Under the pieces are notes generated by a model, which saw nothing but the letters and a program-made list of their open reading frames with translations, did no database searches and was not told where the DNA came from. Made by a program: the position numbers and the translations under genes. Shown here piece by piece: positions 53,863 to 62,908 of a stretch of 64,000 nt of DNA (its first letter is position 1; the number at the start of each line of letters is the position of its first letter). The stretch is from Succinatimonas sp. CAG:777 (lineage in GTDB: Bacteria; Pseudomonadota; Gammaproteobacteria; Enterobacterales; Succinivibrionaceae), in NCBI GenBank assembly GCA_000431835.1, contig HF987952.1, positions 67,816 through 131,815 on the forward strand, written 5' to 3'.

Positions 53863-56148
53863 TTAGCTGATTAACTTTTTAACAGCATCAGTAAAATCAC
53901 CTAAAAGAGTATAAGTGCGCATATCTGGCAATGACTTTTTGAAGATTTTTCCAAAAGATTTATTCTCAAGTCTAGGATCGCAGATTACTAAACCGCCTTT
54001 ATCATCTTCATGTCTAATCAGGCGTCCCACACCTTGACGTAACTCAATGACAGCCTCAGGAATACAGATTGAGATAAAGTGATTACTCTTACCTTTGTTT
54101 TTAGCATCAAAAAGATCACATCTTGCTTTAAATATTGGCTCGGATGGTGAGTCAAATGGGAGCTTATCAATTATAACTAAAGATAAAGCTTTACCAGGCA
54201 CGTCCACACCAGCCCAAAATGAAGATGTTCCCACAAGAATCGATCTGCCATCTTCCTTGAATTTTGTGAGCATCTGTGAATTTGAAAGCATGCCGTTTTG
54301 ACACAAGATCTTGCGCTTACCTTTAAATTTGGCAAGTAAAAGCTCATAAGCAGACTTTAGAGCTTGATGCGAGGTTGTCAAAAAGAAAACACCTCCATCA
54401 ACAGACTCGATTAATGGGGACAGCATGGTTATGATCTTTAGAATTCTACTGTTATCCGATATAGTCGGAAAATCAGCACTTGTATAGAGTAAAGATTGTT
54501 TTTGATAATCAAAACTGCTCTTTACGGTTAAGCAGTTGGTGTCTTTTCTTGCTCCTATATCTCTTAAAAACTTATTAAAGTTTCCAGCCACCGAGATAGT
54601 GGCTGACGTCATCAAAACACTAATACCGTGATCTTCACACTGCGCTAAATATGGTCCAAAAATCTCCTCAATTTCAAGAGGAGTCAATGACAATGCATAA
54701 CTTTTCTTTCTTACAGTTACAGTACCTACGTACTTACCATAATTTGGATTAGTGCCATCTGAGCAATCAATATTCATGAGTGCAACTAAAGTATCTAACT
54801 TGCAACTGATGTATACACAGCCACGAGAAAAGAAATCCTCGTCAAGATCTTTATTTTCTTTATATACCTTAAGATGATCTGTTAGAGCTCTATATACGTT
54901 ACCTGCTAATTCTCTAAACTTCTCATTGCGATGCTGATATGCATAGAAAGGATCAGTATTGTTTTCATCATAGTCATTATATTTATAGTAGAGTAGATTT
55001 CTACAGTTCTCTCCTCCACCTTCAGCAGTTTTAAGATATGCGCCTAAATCCCTGTATGCTTTATAAAGCTTTTTATAACTGTTTTCAAAGATACCTAAAG
55101 GACACTTAAATTGTTTTTTCATGTACTTTAAGTCTTCTTCGAATTTCTTTAAATCACTTGACCCTACAGACTCTGAAAGATGCTCTCGTCCAATTGATGG
55201 TAATTCATGAGCCTCATCAAAGATGATGCTTCTGTACTTTGGCAATAAGATACTAGGTTGCATCACATCAAAAGGATTTTCAATTTGCATATCTGCAAAG
55301 AACAAAGAATGGTTTATAACAACAACCTTCGTTCTAATCGCCTTTTGCCTTGCCATAAAGGGATAGCACTCATCGTAATAAGGACACTTTTTCTTATAAC
55401 AGTTCTCACCAGCACAGGTTACTTTACTTACTACTCCTTTTGAAAATAAAGAGTTCACCTCAGCAAAATCACATTGTGTGGTATTAAGTTCTAACTGATG
55501 TTCTGTCCTTTGAATTAGTAGTTCTAACTTTGCAAGATCTTCTTTTTTGATGAGATCTGACTTTTCATTTAAATCTAAAAGCTCTTCATCTGAGGTATTT
55601 TCGTTTTCTACCTCTTCAAACTTAAGAGCATGTGAATTTACGAATTTCTCACTTATTTCATAGTACTTTCTCTTGCAAAGATAGTTGTTAAATCCCTTTA
55701 AAGACATAAAATCAGGAGGTAACTGTAAGAGATCGAACAGTCTTGGCAGATCTTTTTTGACTAACTGATCTTGCAGTGCTTTTGATGCTGTAGAAATAAC
55801 AACAGTCTTCCCTGACAGGATTGCAGGAATAAGGTACGCAAAAGTTTTTCCAGTTCCTGTACCCGCCTCACAGACTAGTACACACTCGCTTTCATTATTA
55901 ACACATTTCTGCCAGGCATCAGCCATTGTTAGCTGACCTTCTCTTACTTTAAAGTCTGGGATTTTCTCAGAAAAAATTCCATCTTTGCCTAGGTATGAGA
56001 TAGCGTCTTTTCTTCTTTGAAAAGAAAAGTCATCTGAATCAGTGTCATCGTAATTTACATTAGTGAAGTTATCAGCTGTTTCCTTATAATAATTACTGCT
56101 TTTAGGCTTATTGCCAATATCCTCACTATAAGTTACATACCAATCCAT
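53863..56148 (-). CDS. DinG/YoaA family iron-sulphur DNA helicase
   Basis: An XPD-like 5'-to-3' helicase of 761 residues. Walker A is EAGTGTGKT near 94-102; four cysteines at about 245-261 (CAGENC, KKKCPYYDEC) fit the 4Fe-4S cluster; IIFDEAHELP is the DEAH box; FWAGVDVPG and ELRQGVGRLIRHEDDKGG are motifs V and VI. E. coli YoaA has 636 residues, so this copy is longer, with an acidic 60-residue N-terminal extension (DDTDSDDFSFQRR) and an insert between Walker A and the cysteines. YoaA works with the polymerase chi subunit in repair. It follows a SIMPL-domain gene after 14 nt. Confidence 0.92.
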   Translation of the reverse strand: MDWYVTYSEDIGNKPKSSNYYKETADNFTNVNYDDTDSDDFSFQRRKDAISYLGKDGIFSEKIPDFKVREGQLTMADAWQKCVNNESECVLVCEAGTGTGKTFAYLIPAILSGKTVVISTASKALQDQLVKKDLPRLFDLLQLPPDFMSLKGFNNYLCKRKYYEISEKFVNSHALKFEEVENENTSDEELLDLNEKSDLIKKEDLAKLELLIQRTEHQLELNTTQCDFAEVNSLFSKGVVSKVTCAGENCYKKKCPYYDECYPFMARQKAIRTKVVVINHSLFFADMQIENPFDVMQPSILLPKYRSIIFDEAHELPSIGREHLSESVGSSDLKKFEEDLKYMKKQFKCPLGIFENSYKKLYKAYRDLGAYLKTAEGGGENCRNLLYYKYNDYDENNTDPFYAYQHRNEKFRELAGNVYRALTDHLKVYKENKDLDEDFFSRGCVYISCKLDTLVALMNIDCSDGTNPNYGKYVGTVTVRKKSYALSLTPLEIEEIFGPYLAQCEDHGISVLMTSATISVAGNFNKFLRDIGARKDTNCLTVKSSFDYQKQSLLYTSADFPTISDNSRILKIITMLSPLIESVDGGVFFLTTSHQALKSAYELLLAKFKGKRKILCQNGMLSNSQMLTKFKEDGRSILVGTSSFWAGVDVPGKALSLVIIDKLPFDSPSEPIFKARCDLFDAKNKGKSNHFISICIPEAVIELRQGVGRLIRHEDDKGGLVICDPRLENKSFGKIFKKSLPDMRTYTLLGDFTDAVKKLIS

Positions 56149-56162
56149 AAATATAAAAAGAA

Positions 56163-56906
56163 CTAATCCTTGATAGCAAAACTTGCATATACATCTGAAG
56201 AAATTGTAATTTTTTCAGGGCTATACTCTGTGTTACTATCATTTTCATCATTTGCTACAGCTAAAGTAGCTACCTTTGCCATTCTTGACTGAAGTCTGTA
56301 AGAAGATACGTTATTTGAATTTGTAAATTTCAAAGAACAAGCTTTTTTAATTTTTACACCAAAGCCTTTTGCTAAAACAGAAGCTTTGTTTTTGGCATCA
56401 TTTATAGCTTTTTGATTGGCTTCATCTTCAAGTTTTTTGCTATCTTTGATGGTATATTCAAAGCCGTTAATTTCAGTAATACCAGCATCAACGGCAGCTG
56501 TTGTTAGTTTTTCAATTAAAGAGAAATCAGCTACTTTAAAAGTGATATCTCGTGTAGCCACATATCCTTCAAATACTCGCTTACCTTCATTTGTATATGA
56601 ATATCTTGGATATAGTGAAATAGTTGAAGAAACAATATGCTCCTTTTTAAGACCTGACTTTTGAGCACTCTCGTATAGTTTAGTTATCTGTTTTTCAGTT
56701 TTTTCACGAGCATCTTTAGCATTCTTTTCCTCATTTTTAGCACTATAACTTAGAACTGCAAGATCTGGAATTGCCTCAACTTGGCCATGACCATTGACCT
56801 CAATGAGACCGGCCTCTGAGCAACTGTCTGCATATGAGTTATTAGAAAATGACAATAAAGTTGCAGATAACACTAAAAACAAGGCTTTCTTATTCATGAT
56901 AGACAT
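56163..56906 (-). CDS. SIMPL domain-containing periplasmic protein (DUF541)
   Basis: The 247-residue product has a signal peptide (KKALFLVLSATLLSFSNNSYA) and the SIMPL domain: IEVNGHGQVEAIPDLAVLSYSAKNEEKNAKDAREK, ISLYPRYSYTNEGKRVFEGY and SVLAKGFGVKIKKACSL. Members form periplasmic or surface oligomers; E. coli YggE lowers oxidative stress. The ATG at 56897 is a likely alternative start with GGAT before it, giving 244 residues. It lies 14 nt before the helicase gene and probably shares its transcript. Confidence 0.88.
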   Translation of the reverse strand: MSIMNKKALFLVLSATLLSFSNNSYADSCSEAGLIEVNGHGQVEAIPDLAVLSYSAKNEEKNAKDAREKTEKQITKLYESAQKSGLKKEHIVSSTISLYPRYSYTNEGKRVFEGYVATRDITFKVADFSLIEKLTTAAVDAGITEINGFEYTIKDSKKLEDEANQKAINDAKNKASVLAKGFGVKIKKACSLKFTNSNNVSSYRLQSRMAKVATLAVANDENDSNTEYSPEKITISSDVYASFAIKD

Positions 56907-57019
56907 CCAAAACTAGATAAAAACAAGACTATATTGCTTTTATAGCTTAAAAAGCACAAAGCAGTTTGCTTATTATGATACACGAAACTATGAATTTTGT
57001 TTTTTAAAACAACTAAGGT

Positions 57020-57074
57020 TGTTACCACATAGGTAACAATTAAGATAGAGCACGACCACAGTGTAGCCGTGCTT
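57020..57074 (-). terminator. Tandem hairpins after dhaM
   Basis: Two stems follow dhaM on the minus strand: AGCACG...CGTGCT at 57050-57074 and TTGTTACC/GGTAACAA (8 bp, loop of 5) at 57020-57040, the second leading into CCTTAGTTGTTTT. Together they likely stop transcription before the SIMPL gene. Confidence 0.65.
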
Positions 57075-57088
57075 AAATAGGAAATGAA

Positions 57089-57496
57089 TTATTTCTTATG
57101 TAACTGACGTGAAGCTTCTGCTGCAGCAACTACAGACTCTAATGAAGAGTGAGCATCTGATGCTGATTCAACAGCAGCACCAACAGCACCTTCTAAAATT
57201 GGAGCATCAGCAATTCTAACTTTACCTTTTAAAGGCTCTTCTAACATAGAAATTGCTGCCTGTGAACTGATTACACCTGAACCTAAATCACATACAACAA
57301 CGACACCGTCACCTTCGTTAGCGTTTTTGATAGCTTCTAAAATACGCTTTGGATCTGTACCAAGCTTACCATCTGCATTTCCGCCTGCAGCAATAATTGG
57401 AAGCTTGTGATCACCTGAAGCAGAGATCTGCTCAACCATATCGCAGATGCCTTCAGAAACCTTTTGACTGTGTGATACCACCACAATACCAATCAT
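57089..57496 (-). CDS. dhaM: PTS-type dihydroxyacetone kinase phosphotransfer subunit (DhaM, EIIA-Man fold)
   Basis: The 135-residue protein carries the EIIA-Man/DhaM fold with MIGIVVVSHSQKVSEGICDM (phosphorylated His9) and DGVVVVCDLGSGVISSQAAI. DhaM passes phosphate from HPr to the ADP bound in DhaL of PTS-dependent dihydroxyacetone kinase. It has only the EIIA domain, as in Lactococcus DhaM; E. coli DhaM adds HPr and EI-like domains. No dhaK or dhaL lies nearby, so its partners must be elsewhere or its role differs. It is a single-gene unit. Confidence 0.88.
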   Translation of the reverse strand: MIGIVVVSHSQKVSEGICDMVEQISASGDHKLPIIAAGGNADGKLGTDPKRILEAIKNANEGDGVVVVCDLGSGVISSQAAISMLEEPLKGKVRIADAPILEGAVGAAVESASDAHSSLESVVAAAEASRQLHKK

Positions 57497-57864
57497 TTAT
57501 AACTCCTTAACAATCTTTATAAACTTTGCCTTGATAAACTTTGCAAAAAACAAACCGTGCACAGCATAATTTATGTAACACTCTAAATTTTCAATATTTT
57601 AAGCAAAATTCTATACCGAAACTTGATCATAATTCACATCATCGATTTTTATTATCTATTTGTTAATGCGACTAACGTAAAATCATGTTCACTTCTAAAA
57701 AAAAACGAGATCTATAGCCAAAAGATCCAATTGCTGACCTTTTTATATGATCTTTAACTATAGTAACCATTTGCCATTTTTAAATATTACTAGTGGCTAA
57801 GACAATATATAGCACAGATACGACTTGCTTTGAACTATCAAAATTGATTTTTTTGTTAATTTTG
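57497..57864. other. Intergenic region upstream of dhaM
   Basis: About 370 A/T-rich bases between the UmuD-like gene and dhaM. It must hold the dhaM promoter. I see no recognisable gene; umuC is not present here. Confidence 0.4.
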
Positions 57865-58347
57865 CTATCTGTATTTTCTTATTACTGAAATAACTGGGCC
57901 TATGATCACAACTCTTGAGTTGTCAGTAATTTCAACGGGAGGATATTCCCTATTTCGAGGCAACAACATTTTGGTCTTACCAAAGCGAATTTCTTTAATA
58001 GTAAATTCATTATCAACAGATGCAACCACTACATCTCCATCATGAACCTCTAAAGAGGAATCTACAAGTACATAATCACCATTCATGATCCCTGCTTCTT
58101 TCATTGATTCCCCTGAAACTCTATAAATATAGGTAGAAGATGGCGACTTTACCAAAAACTCGTTTACATCAATATTTTCATCAATATAGCCACCATTTGG
58201 AGCCGGAAAACCAGCCTGAATGCTTTCCTGAGCTAACGGCAACTCTATATGAGTTCTCTCTTCTACAGCTTTACCAAAGGATTCAAGTGAGTCTTTCATA
58301 GGATGATATACGTTATTTAAAAACAGCCAGTCATTTGGAAAGATCAT
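57865..58347 (-). CDS. umuD: UmuD-like S24 family autoprotease
   Basis: The 160-residue protein matches UmuD in its catalytic core: ESIQAGFPAPNGGYIDENIDVNEFLVKSPSSTYIYRVSGESMKEAGI, with Ser of SGESM as nucleophile, and VVASVDNEFTIKEI with the catalytic Lys. The cleavage pair is Ala-Gly as in LexA, where E. coli UmuD has Cys-Gly. UmuD' normally activates UmuC polymerase V, but there is no umuC beside it, and no LexA box was seen upstream. It could pair with a distant umuC or work in other regulation. It lacks a helix-turn-helix domain, so it is not a repressor. Confidence 0.85.
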   Translation of the reverse strand: MIFPNDWLFLNNVYHPMKDSLESFGKAVEERTHIELPLAQESIQAGFPAPNGGYIDENIDVNEFLVKSPSSTYIYRVSGESMKEAGIMNGDYVLVDSSLEVHDGDVVVASVDNEFTIKEIRFGKTKMLLPRNREYPPVEITDNSRVVIIGPVISVIRKYR

Positions 58348-58430
58348 ACGCCAAAGAGTAATTTTTGACCATTACTATGAAAACAATGATATGAAGCGAT
58401 GTTTATGTGACTCATATATGATAAATTGAG

Positions 58431-58460
58431 CTTTCATCAAAATCTTATTTGATGAAAGCA
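58431..58460 (-). terminator. Perfect hairpin after the small gene
   Basis: GCTTTCATCAAA pairs perfectly with TTTGATGAAAGC (12 bp, 6-base loop). It lies 48 nt after the small gene and 84 nt before the UmuD-like start; U-rich sequence after it is weak (TCAATTTATC). Confidence 0.6.
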
Positions 58461-58508
58461 TATGGAGAATGAGAGATTAACTTTTAGAAAAGACGAATAC
58501 TTTCAACT

Positions 58509-58733
58509 TTAGACCACATCGTCGATTGAAGAGCCTAAAGTCTTTTTCTCTTCTACAAAATCACTTTCAAAGTCATTATTTAATGTGCTCTCTTTTTCGT
58601 GACGATGCTCTTTTGAAGCTGTTTTATGTGATCTGTTTGCAGCTGTAGTTTCTCTTACCCTGCGATTAAACACTAAGCTATCAGGACCTAAAGCTGCCCT
58701 AGGTACAATGGTATATAAAAAATCTTGACTCAT
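58509..58733 (-). CDS. Small hydrophilic protein of unknown function
   Basis: A 74-residue protein starting MSQDFLYTIVPRAALGPDSLVFNRRVRETTAANRS is preceded by AGGAGGT five bases before its ATG, the strongest ribosome site seen in this region, so I regard it as real. The first 35 residues are mixed; the rest is highly charged and probably disordered (HRHEKESTLNNDFESDFVEEKKT). No family recognised. It lies 1.4 kb from flagellin-linked genes and just upstream of the UmuD-like gene on the same strand. Confidence 0.6.
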   Translation of the reverse strand: MSQDFLYTIVPRAALGPDSLVFNRRVRETTAANRSHKTASKEHRHEKESTLNNDFESDFVEEKKTLGSSIDDVV

Positions 58734-58875
58734 ATGTACCTCCTATCTTGTCTTAATATTTCCTCTTACTTATTTAACGGTTTTTATAAAAGTAAATTTA
58801 TGTATTATTGACTTAAGTGAGAAAAATTATGATGCTATGCCTATTTGATAAAAATTCATCATGATACAAATCGTA

Positions 58876-60654
58876 CTTTATGGCGACAACATGAAAAAAG
58901 CTGAATCACACTTTTGATTGTCGCCTGTTAATTAAATTTTTGGCTTAACTTTAGAAGTTAATTTGTGTAACTTTTCATTTAAGCACGACCTTTAACTCAG
59001 GAGAGGTTAGTCTCCTAAGCTTAAAATGCTCTTTAACAATTTGTGAATTACTTCTTTTTGGTTCTTGCTTTAAAAGCTTTAGCTAATAAAGTATCCTCCG
59101 GCATATCATCGAGTATGGAACGTCGCTCAGGATGGGATAAAAGATCGTCTTCAATGACTTCATCTTTTATACCAAGGCAGCTTTTGGTAAATTCGTCTTC
59201 TTTTACAAGCTCGAAGTTGTTTAGGAAGAAGGCTTCCATAAATTTATAAGCAATTTGTGGTTGTCTAGCTAAAATCTGTAAGCTCTCAAAGGACTGAGGT
59301 TTACCATCAACCATTGGAGCATTTGCTCTAATGTAGCTTAAGATGTCAACTGCCATCTTGGTTATGATGGTGGAGTTTTTAATATAGTCTTGATTTCTTA
59401 AAGGTAAGGCATCTTGTCCAAAGACGACATCAATTACCCAGTGTCTAGACTCAATTGCCCAACGTTTTAAGATGATATCTTGCATGGTAGTAGCAAAGGA
59501 TTCATCTGTACCATCCATATCAATAGAGCTGATGAAATATCGGTGCTCTGTATTTTGAGATATATCTGAGATTTTTTGAGTTCTAGTAGTGGTAACTCTG
59601 ATAAAGGATTTTACTGAAGCCCACTTTTTCTGCATAGCTTTGGATAAAGCTTTGCTAGCTTCAATAATTTCAATGGTTTTATTCTCAATACGTCCATGCT
59701 CTGATGAGGTTCTCTGTGAACTTAATACATCAAAGGCATAGCGGTTACTATCTACAAACTCAAAGGCTGTAGTTACCTCTTCGAATAAAAGTCCTTGATT
59801 ACTTTTTAACGATACAAGGTAATCAGCTTTATGACTGATAACTGTTTCTAAGGTTTTAGTACGTGTATTGATTGCATCCCACACGAGAATACTATTCTCT
59901 ACATTTACTTTATCTAGCATTTGGATAATTGAATCTGCTTCGTGATTCTTCTTATCTACAACTACTTGAGATAAGGTAAAGCCTAAGGTTGAGGAATACA
60001 AACTTACTACATCATAACCACTATCTAACCTTGCATCACCATTGATATGAGAGCGTGTTGCTCTCATATTTTGACCATCAGCAGGAACTACCTCCCTATC
60101 TTGCAAAGGAATAGGTTCATCTTGTTTTATGATGCGTTGAGATACTAGAAAATCTCTTAACAGCTCATCTAATTCATCGGTTTTGATAATGCTTTGTACT
60201 CTGCGTATAGTTTGAGCACTAGCTACTTCATCTGTTAAACCGTAGATAAGTTGTTGTAGCTTATCTTTATTGGTGATCCAATACCTTCTAATAGCACAAC
60301 AATTTAAGCAACCAGCTTCCTTTGCCAGAATTACAATAACCATAATGGTACATAATGGATAGGTGATCTTCCATTTGTTTCTGGGATCGCTTAATTTAGC
60401 TTCAATCAATTTTTGAAGCTCAAACAAGTTATCTTGGTTAATAGGCAAAGTTGTACTGATAATATCCATAATTTCTTACAATTCAATAAATTATGGCTTA
60501 AGAGTACTAAAATGACAAAAGAAATTTTGATCCGTAATTCACAATTTTAAAGAGCGACAGTTAGTGTGTAACTAACTGATTAATTTATATTAATTTTATT
60601 TTTGGCGACTTTTCAAAAATGTGATCTCACGCTTTTGGTGTTGTCGCCATAAAG
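58876..60654 (-). mobile_element. ISAs1-family insertion sequence
   Basis: A transposase gene is framed by inverted ends. The left end (58876 onward) and the complement of the right end (up to 60654) share CTTTATGGCGACAACA and then patchy identity over about 45 bp (AAAAGC, ATCACA, TTTTGA, GTCGCC). Each end is itself a long hairpin: GGCGAC/GTCGCC at 58882-58925 and at 60604-60648. No clean target duplication was found (AAATCGTA against AAATATCA), so the flanks may have changed since insertion. Confidence 0.85.
59048..60469 (-). CDS. ISAs1 family transposase
   Basis: The 473-residue DDE transposase reads intact. N-terminal DUF4338-like helper region includes KITYPLCTIMVIVILAKEAG; catalytic parts are VPADGQNMRATR, ILVWDAINTRTKTLETVISHKADYLVSLKSNQ and HGRIENKTIEI. 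The C-terminus (LKRWAIESRHWVIDVVFGQDA) has the conserved Trp/Glu pattern. It is longer than the usual 370-380 residues of the family owing to an extended tail from about residue 400. It occupies most of the element at 58876-60654. Confidence 0.9.
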   Translation of the reverse strand: MDIISTTLPINQDNLFELQKLIEAKLSDPRNKWKITYPLCTIMVIVILAKEAGCLNCCAIRRYWITNKDKLQQLIYGLTDEVASAQTIRRVQSIIKTDELDELLRDFLVSQRIIKQDEPIPLQDREVVPADGQNMRATRSHINGDARLDSGYDVVSLYSSTLGFTLSQVVVDKKNHEADSIIQMLDKVNVENSILVWDAINTRTKTLETVISHKADYLVSLKSNQGLLFEEVTTAFEFVDSNRYAFDVLSSQRTSSEHGRIENKTIEIIEASKALSKAMQKKWASVKSFIRVTTTRTQKISDISQNTEHRYFISSIDMDGTDESFATTMQDIILKRWAIESRHWVIDVVFGQDALPLRNQDYIKNSTIITKMAVDILSYIRANAPMVDGKPQSFESLQILARQPQIAYKFMEAFFLNNFELVKEDEFTKSCLGIKDEVIEDDLLSHPERRSILDDMPEDTLLAKAFKARTKKK

Positions 60655-60661
60655 AAATATC

Positions 60662-61168
60662 AATTACAGAATATCTTGTGTTAAGTGCAATTGTACTTTT
60701 ACTACTAGCTCTTATCTAAACAGCCATAAACTTGATGCTGCTATTGCAGATGACTTTGATAAAAATCAAAGACAATTAAAGGTAGATTTTTATAATTCAT
60801 TTACCTCTATACAGCAGGTTAAAAAGGTTTTACTAAAAGACTTTGCCTTTAAACATAATCTTCAAACCTCAATTAGCTTAAATCGCTACTTTAGTGCTAG
60901 CAAAGACAAGAACAGGTGCTTCACAAGAATCTATCAGCCTTTTGATAACTACATCATCTTTAATCTTGAGAAAGCACAAAACTTTTTTTACCAGGATAAT
61001 CTTCCAAATCCTATTGAAGTGATCTTAAAAGACTTAAACTTTTCACTTGAGTACAAACCTAATCTCATACCTCAAAATTACAGAACTTTTAAACGTTTAT
61101 CGTCAAAAGATTACTTGTACAAAAGTTGCTATAGTTCTGTAAGAATTAAATTTTCAAAAATGCTTTGA
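60662..61168 (+). pseudogene. 5'-truncated gene of unknown function beside the insertion sequence
   Basis: From the edge of the ISAs1 element one frame stays open for 168 codons to a TGA at 61166-61168, with balanced protein-like composition but no ATG until the penultimate codon. It reads SSYLNSHKLDAAIADDFDKNQRQLKV, then FTSIQQVKKVLLKDFAFKH and DNYIIFNLEKAQNFFYQDNL. I do not recognise the family. The insertion sequence appears to have removed its start. No matching 5' part was found on the far side of the element. Confidence 0.5.
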
Positions 61169-61240
61169 AATTAGCTGATATTAAAGGTTATTCAAGGTAA
61201 AATAATAGATGCAAATGTAGAATTTTGGAGTACGTAATTG

Positions 61241-62908
61241 ATGAAAAACATTCCTTTAGGATTGAGCAGTTACAAACAAGCTATTGATGAAAATTATTTG
61301 TTAGTAGATAAAACTAAAGAAATACTATATCTATTAAAAAAATATAAATTTGCTTTTTTTTCAAGACCAAGACGCTTTGGTAAATCAATTACTTTAGACA
61401 CTATAGCCTTGTTATTTTCAAAAGGCTTAGAGCCTTACTTTAAAGGAACTTTTATAGCTAAAAATAACGAAGATGGTACCCCTCGTTGGAATGAAACTAC
61501 ATATCCGGTAATTAGTCTTGATTTTTCAGGATATACAAGTAATTCAATAGACATCTTCAGAAAGAAATTTGTTGAAAGCTTAAGATATTATGACGATATC
61601 TATGATTTAGATAAAACAAATTTAAATATCGATATAGCACAGACCTTTTCTGACTTTGTAGTAAAAATCTCAAAGAAATATCCAAAAGGTTTTGTTTTAT
61701 TAGTGGATGAATATGATGCGCCTCTAAATGCACTTATTGATCATGAAATATTATTTGAAGAATTTAGGTCAGATATTAGAGCTCTTTATGCAAAAATAAA
61801 AGAAAGCACAATATCTTCATCCATCAAGTTTATGTTAGTTACAGGAATTACTAGATTTAAGGATGTATCCATATTCTCAGCAGGAAGCAATATTGTTGAT
61901 ATCTCTTATGATTCTAATATCGCAACAATTGTAGGTTATACAAGAGAAGAAATTGAGAAGTACTTTAAAGAATACATCGATATTGCAATTGAGAAACAAC
62001 ATCACTGTAAAGTATCTTCAATTGACTCAAATACCTATCAATTGTACAAGAGCAACTTGTTAGATGAGCTTGCCTTAAATTATGACAATATTTGTTATGA
62101 CTCATTCGGAAAAAAATCTGTATATTCAACTTGGTCTATAAATAACTTTTTTGTAGATGCTGCAGGACAAGAAAAAATCGTTTTAAAAAATTACTGGTAT
62201 GACAACGGCGGTTTACCAACTATTCTTTTAAAATACATGCAAAGTCATCTGATTGATTTTAGTGCCTTCTATGATAAAGAGATTAGCTTAGATCCTGACA
62301 CTTTTAAAAATCCAACCTCCTTGCAAACTATGGATCCTAATATCCTAATGGCGCAGACTGGATATTTATCACTTAAAAAAGGTTATGAACTAGAAGAAAT
62401 GGCTGTACTTACCATTCCAAACTTGGAGTTAAGAAGAGCTTTATCAAGATTAACCTTACATAGAGTGTTCAATGATTTCTACTTAGCTCAAAAGAGAACT
62501 TTAAAAAAATACATTCAAAGTGCTTCAGCACAAAATCTTTTTGATAAGTTCAATGAGATCTTAGCTAAAGTACCTAGAGAAAATGGTAAGTATAACTTTG
62601 AGAATGAACATCAAGTAAAAACTGTAATTCAAATGTTTGTCTTAGGTGCTGACATGAACTGCTATCGTGAAGTTTACGAAAGTAAAGGTCATCCAGACTT
62701 AGTTATTGAACTCGATGATAGGATAATTGTAATTGAGTTTAAGTACGTAACAAATTCAAAAGAGGTTGATGACAAACTTACAGAAGCTATAACTCAAATT
62801 AAAGACAGAGACTATGGTCAGTCTTTTGATTGTAATAAGACAAGACTTAAGATGGCTGTAGTTTATGATGCTAATGAAAAGAAGCTCGTAGCTTTTAAAG
62901 AGTGTTAA
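61241..62908 (+). CDS. AAA-ATPase/PD-(D/E)XK nuclease family protein (intact)
   Basis: The ATG at 61241 is preferred to a TTG one codon before it; GGAG lies 10 nt upstream. The 555-residue product has LVDKTKEI, Walker A-like SRPRRFGKS at 41-49, Walker B FVLLVDEYDAP with Asp156-Glu157, TGITRFKDVSIFSAGSN as sensor region near 200, and a C-terminal nuclease-like domain (GHPDLVIELDDRIIVIEFKYV and AITQIKDRDYGQSF). It is the only full-length, unbroken member of the PF09820/PF08011 type in this window. Its role is unknown. A damaged paralog begins at the next base after its stop codon. Confidence 0.88.
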   Translation: MKNIPLGLSSYKQAIDENYLLVDKTKEILYLLKKYKFAFFSRPRRFGKSITLDTIALLFSKGLEPYFKGTFIAKNNEDGTPRWNETTYPVISLDFSGYTSNSIDIFRKKFVESLRYYDDIYDLDKTNLNIDIAQTFSDFVVKISKKYPKGFVLLVDEYDAPLNALIDHEILFEEFRSDIRALYAKIKESTISSSIKFMLVTGITRFKDVSIFSAGSNIVDISYDSNIATIVGYTREEIEKYFKEYIDIAIEKQHHCKVSSIDSNTYQLYKSNLLDELALNYDNICYDSFGKKSVYSTWSINNFFVDAAGQEKIVLKNYWYDNGGLPTILLKYMQSHLIDFSAFYDKEISLDPDTFKNPTSLQTMDPNILMAQTGYLSLKKGYELEEMAVLTIPNLELRRALSRLTLHRVFNDFYLAQKRTLKKYIQSASAQNLFDKFNEILAKVPRENGKYNFENEHQVKTVIQMFVLGADMNCYREVYESKGHPDLVIELDDRIIVIEFKYVTNSKEVDDKLTEAITQIKDRDYGQSFDCNKTRLKMAVVYDANEKKLVAFKEC

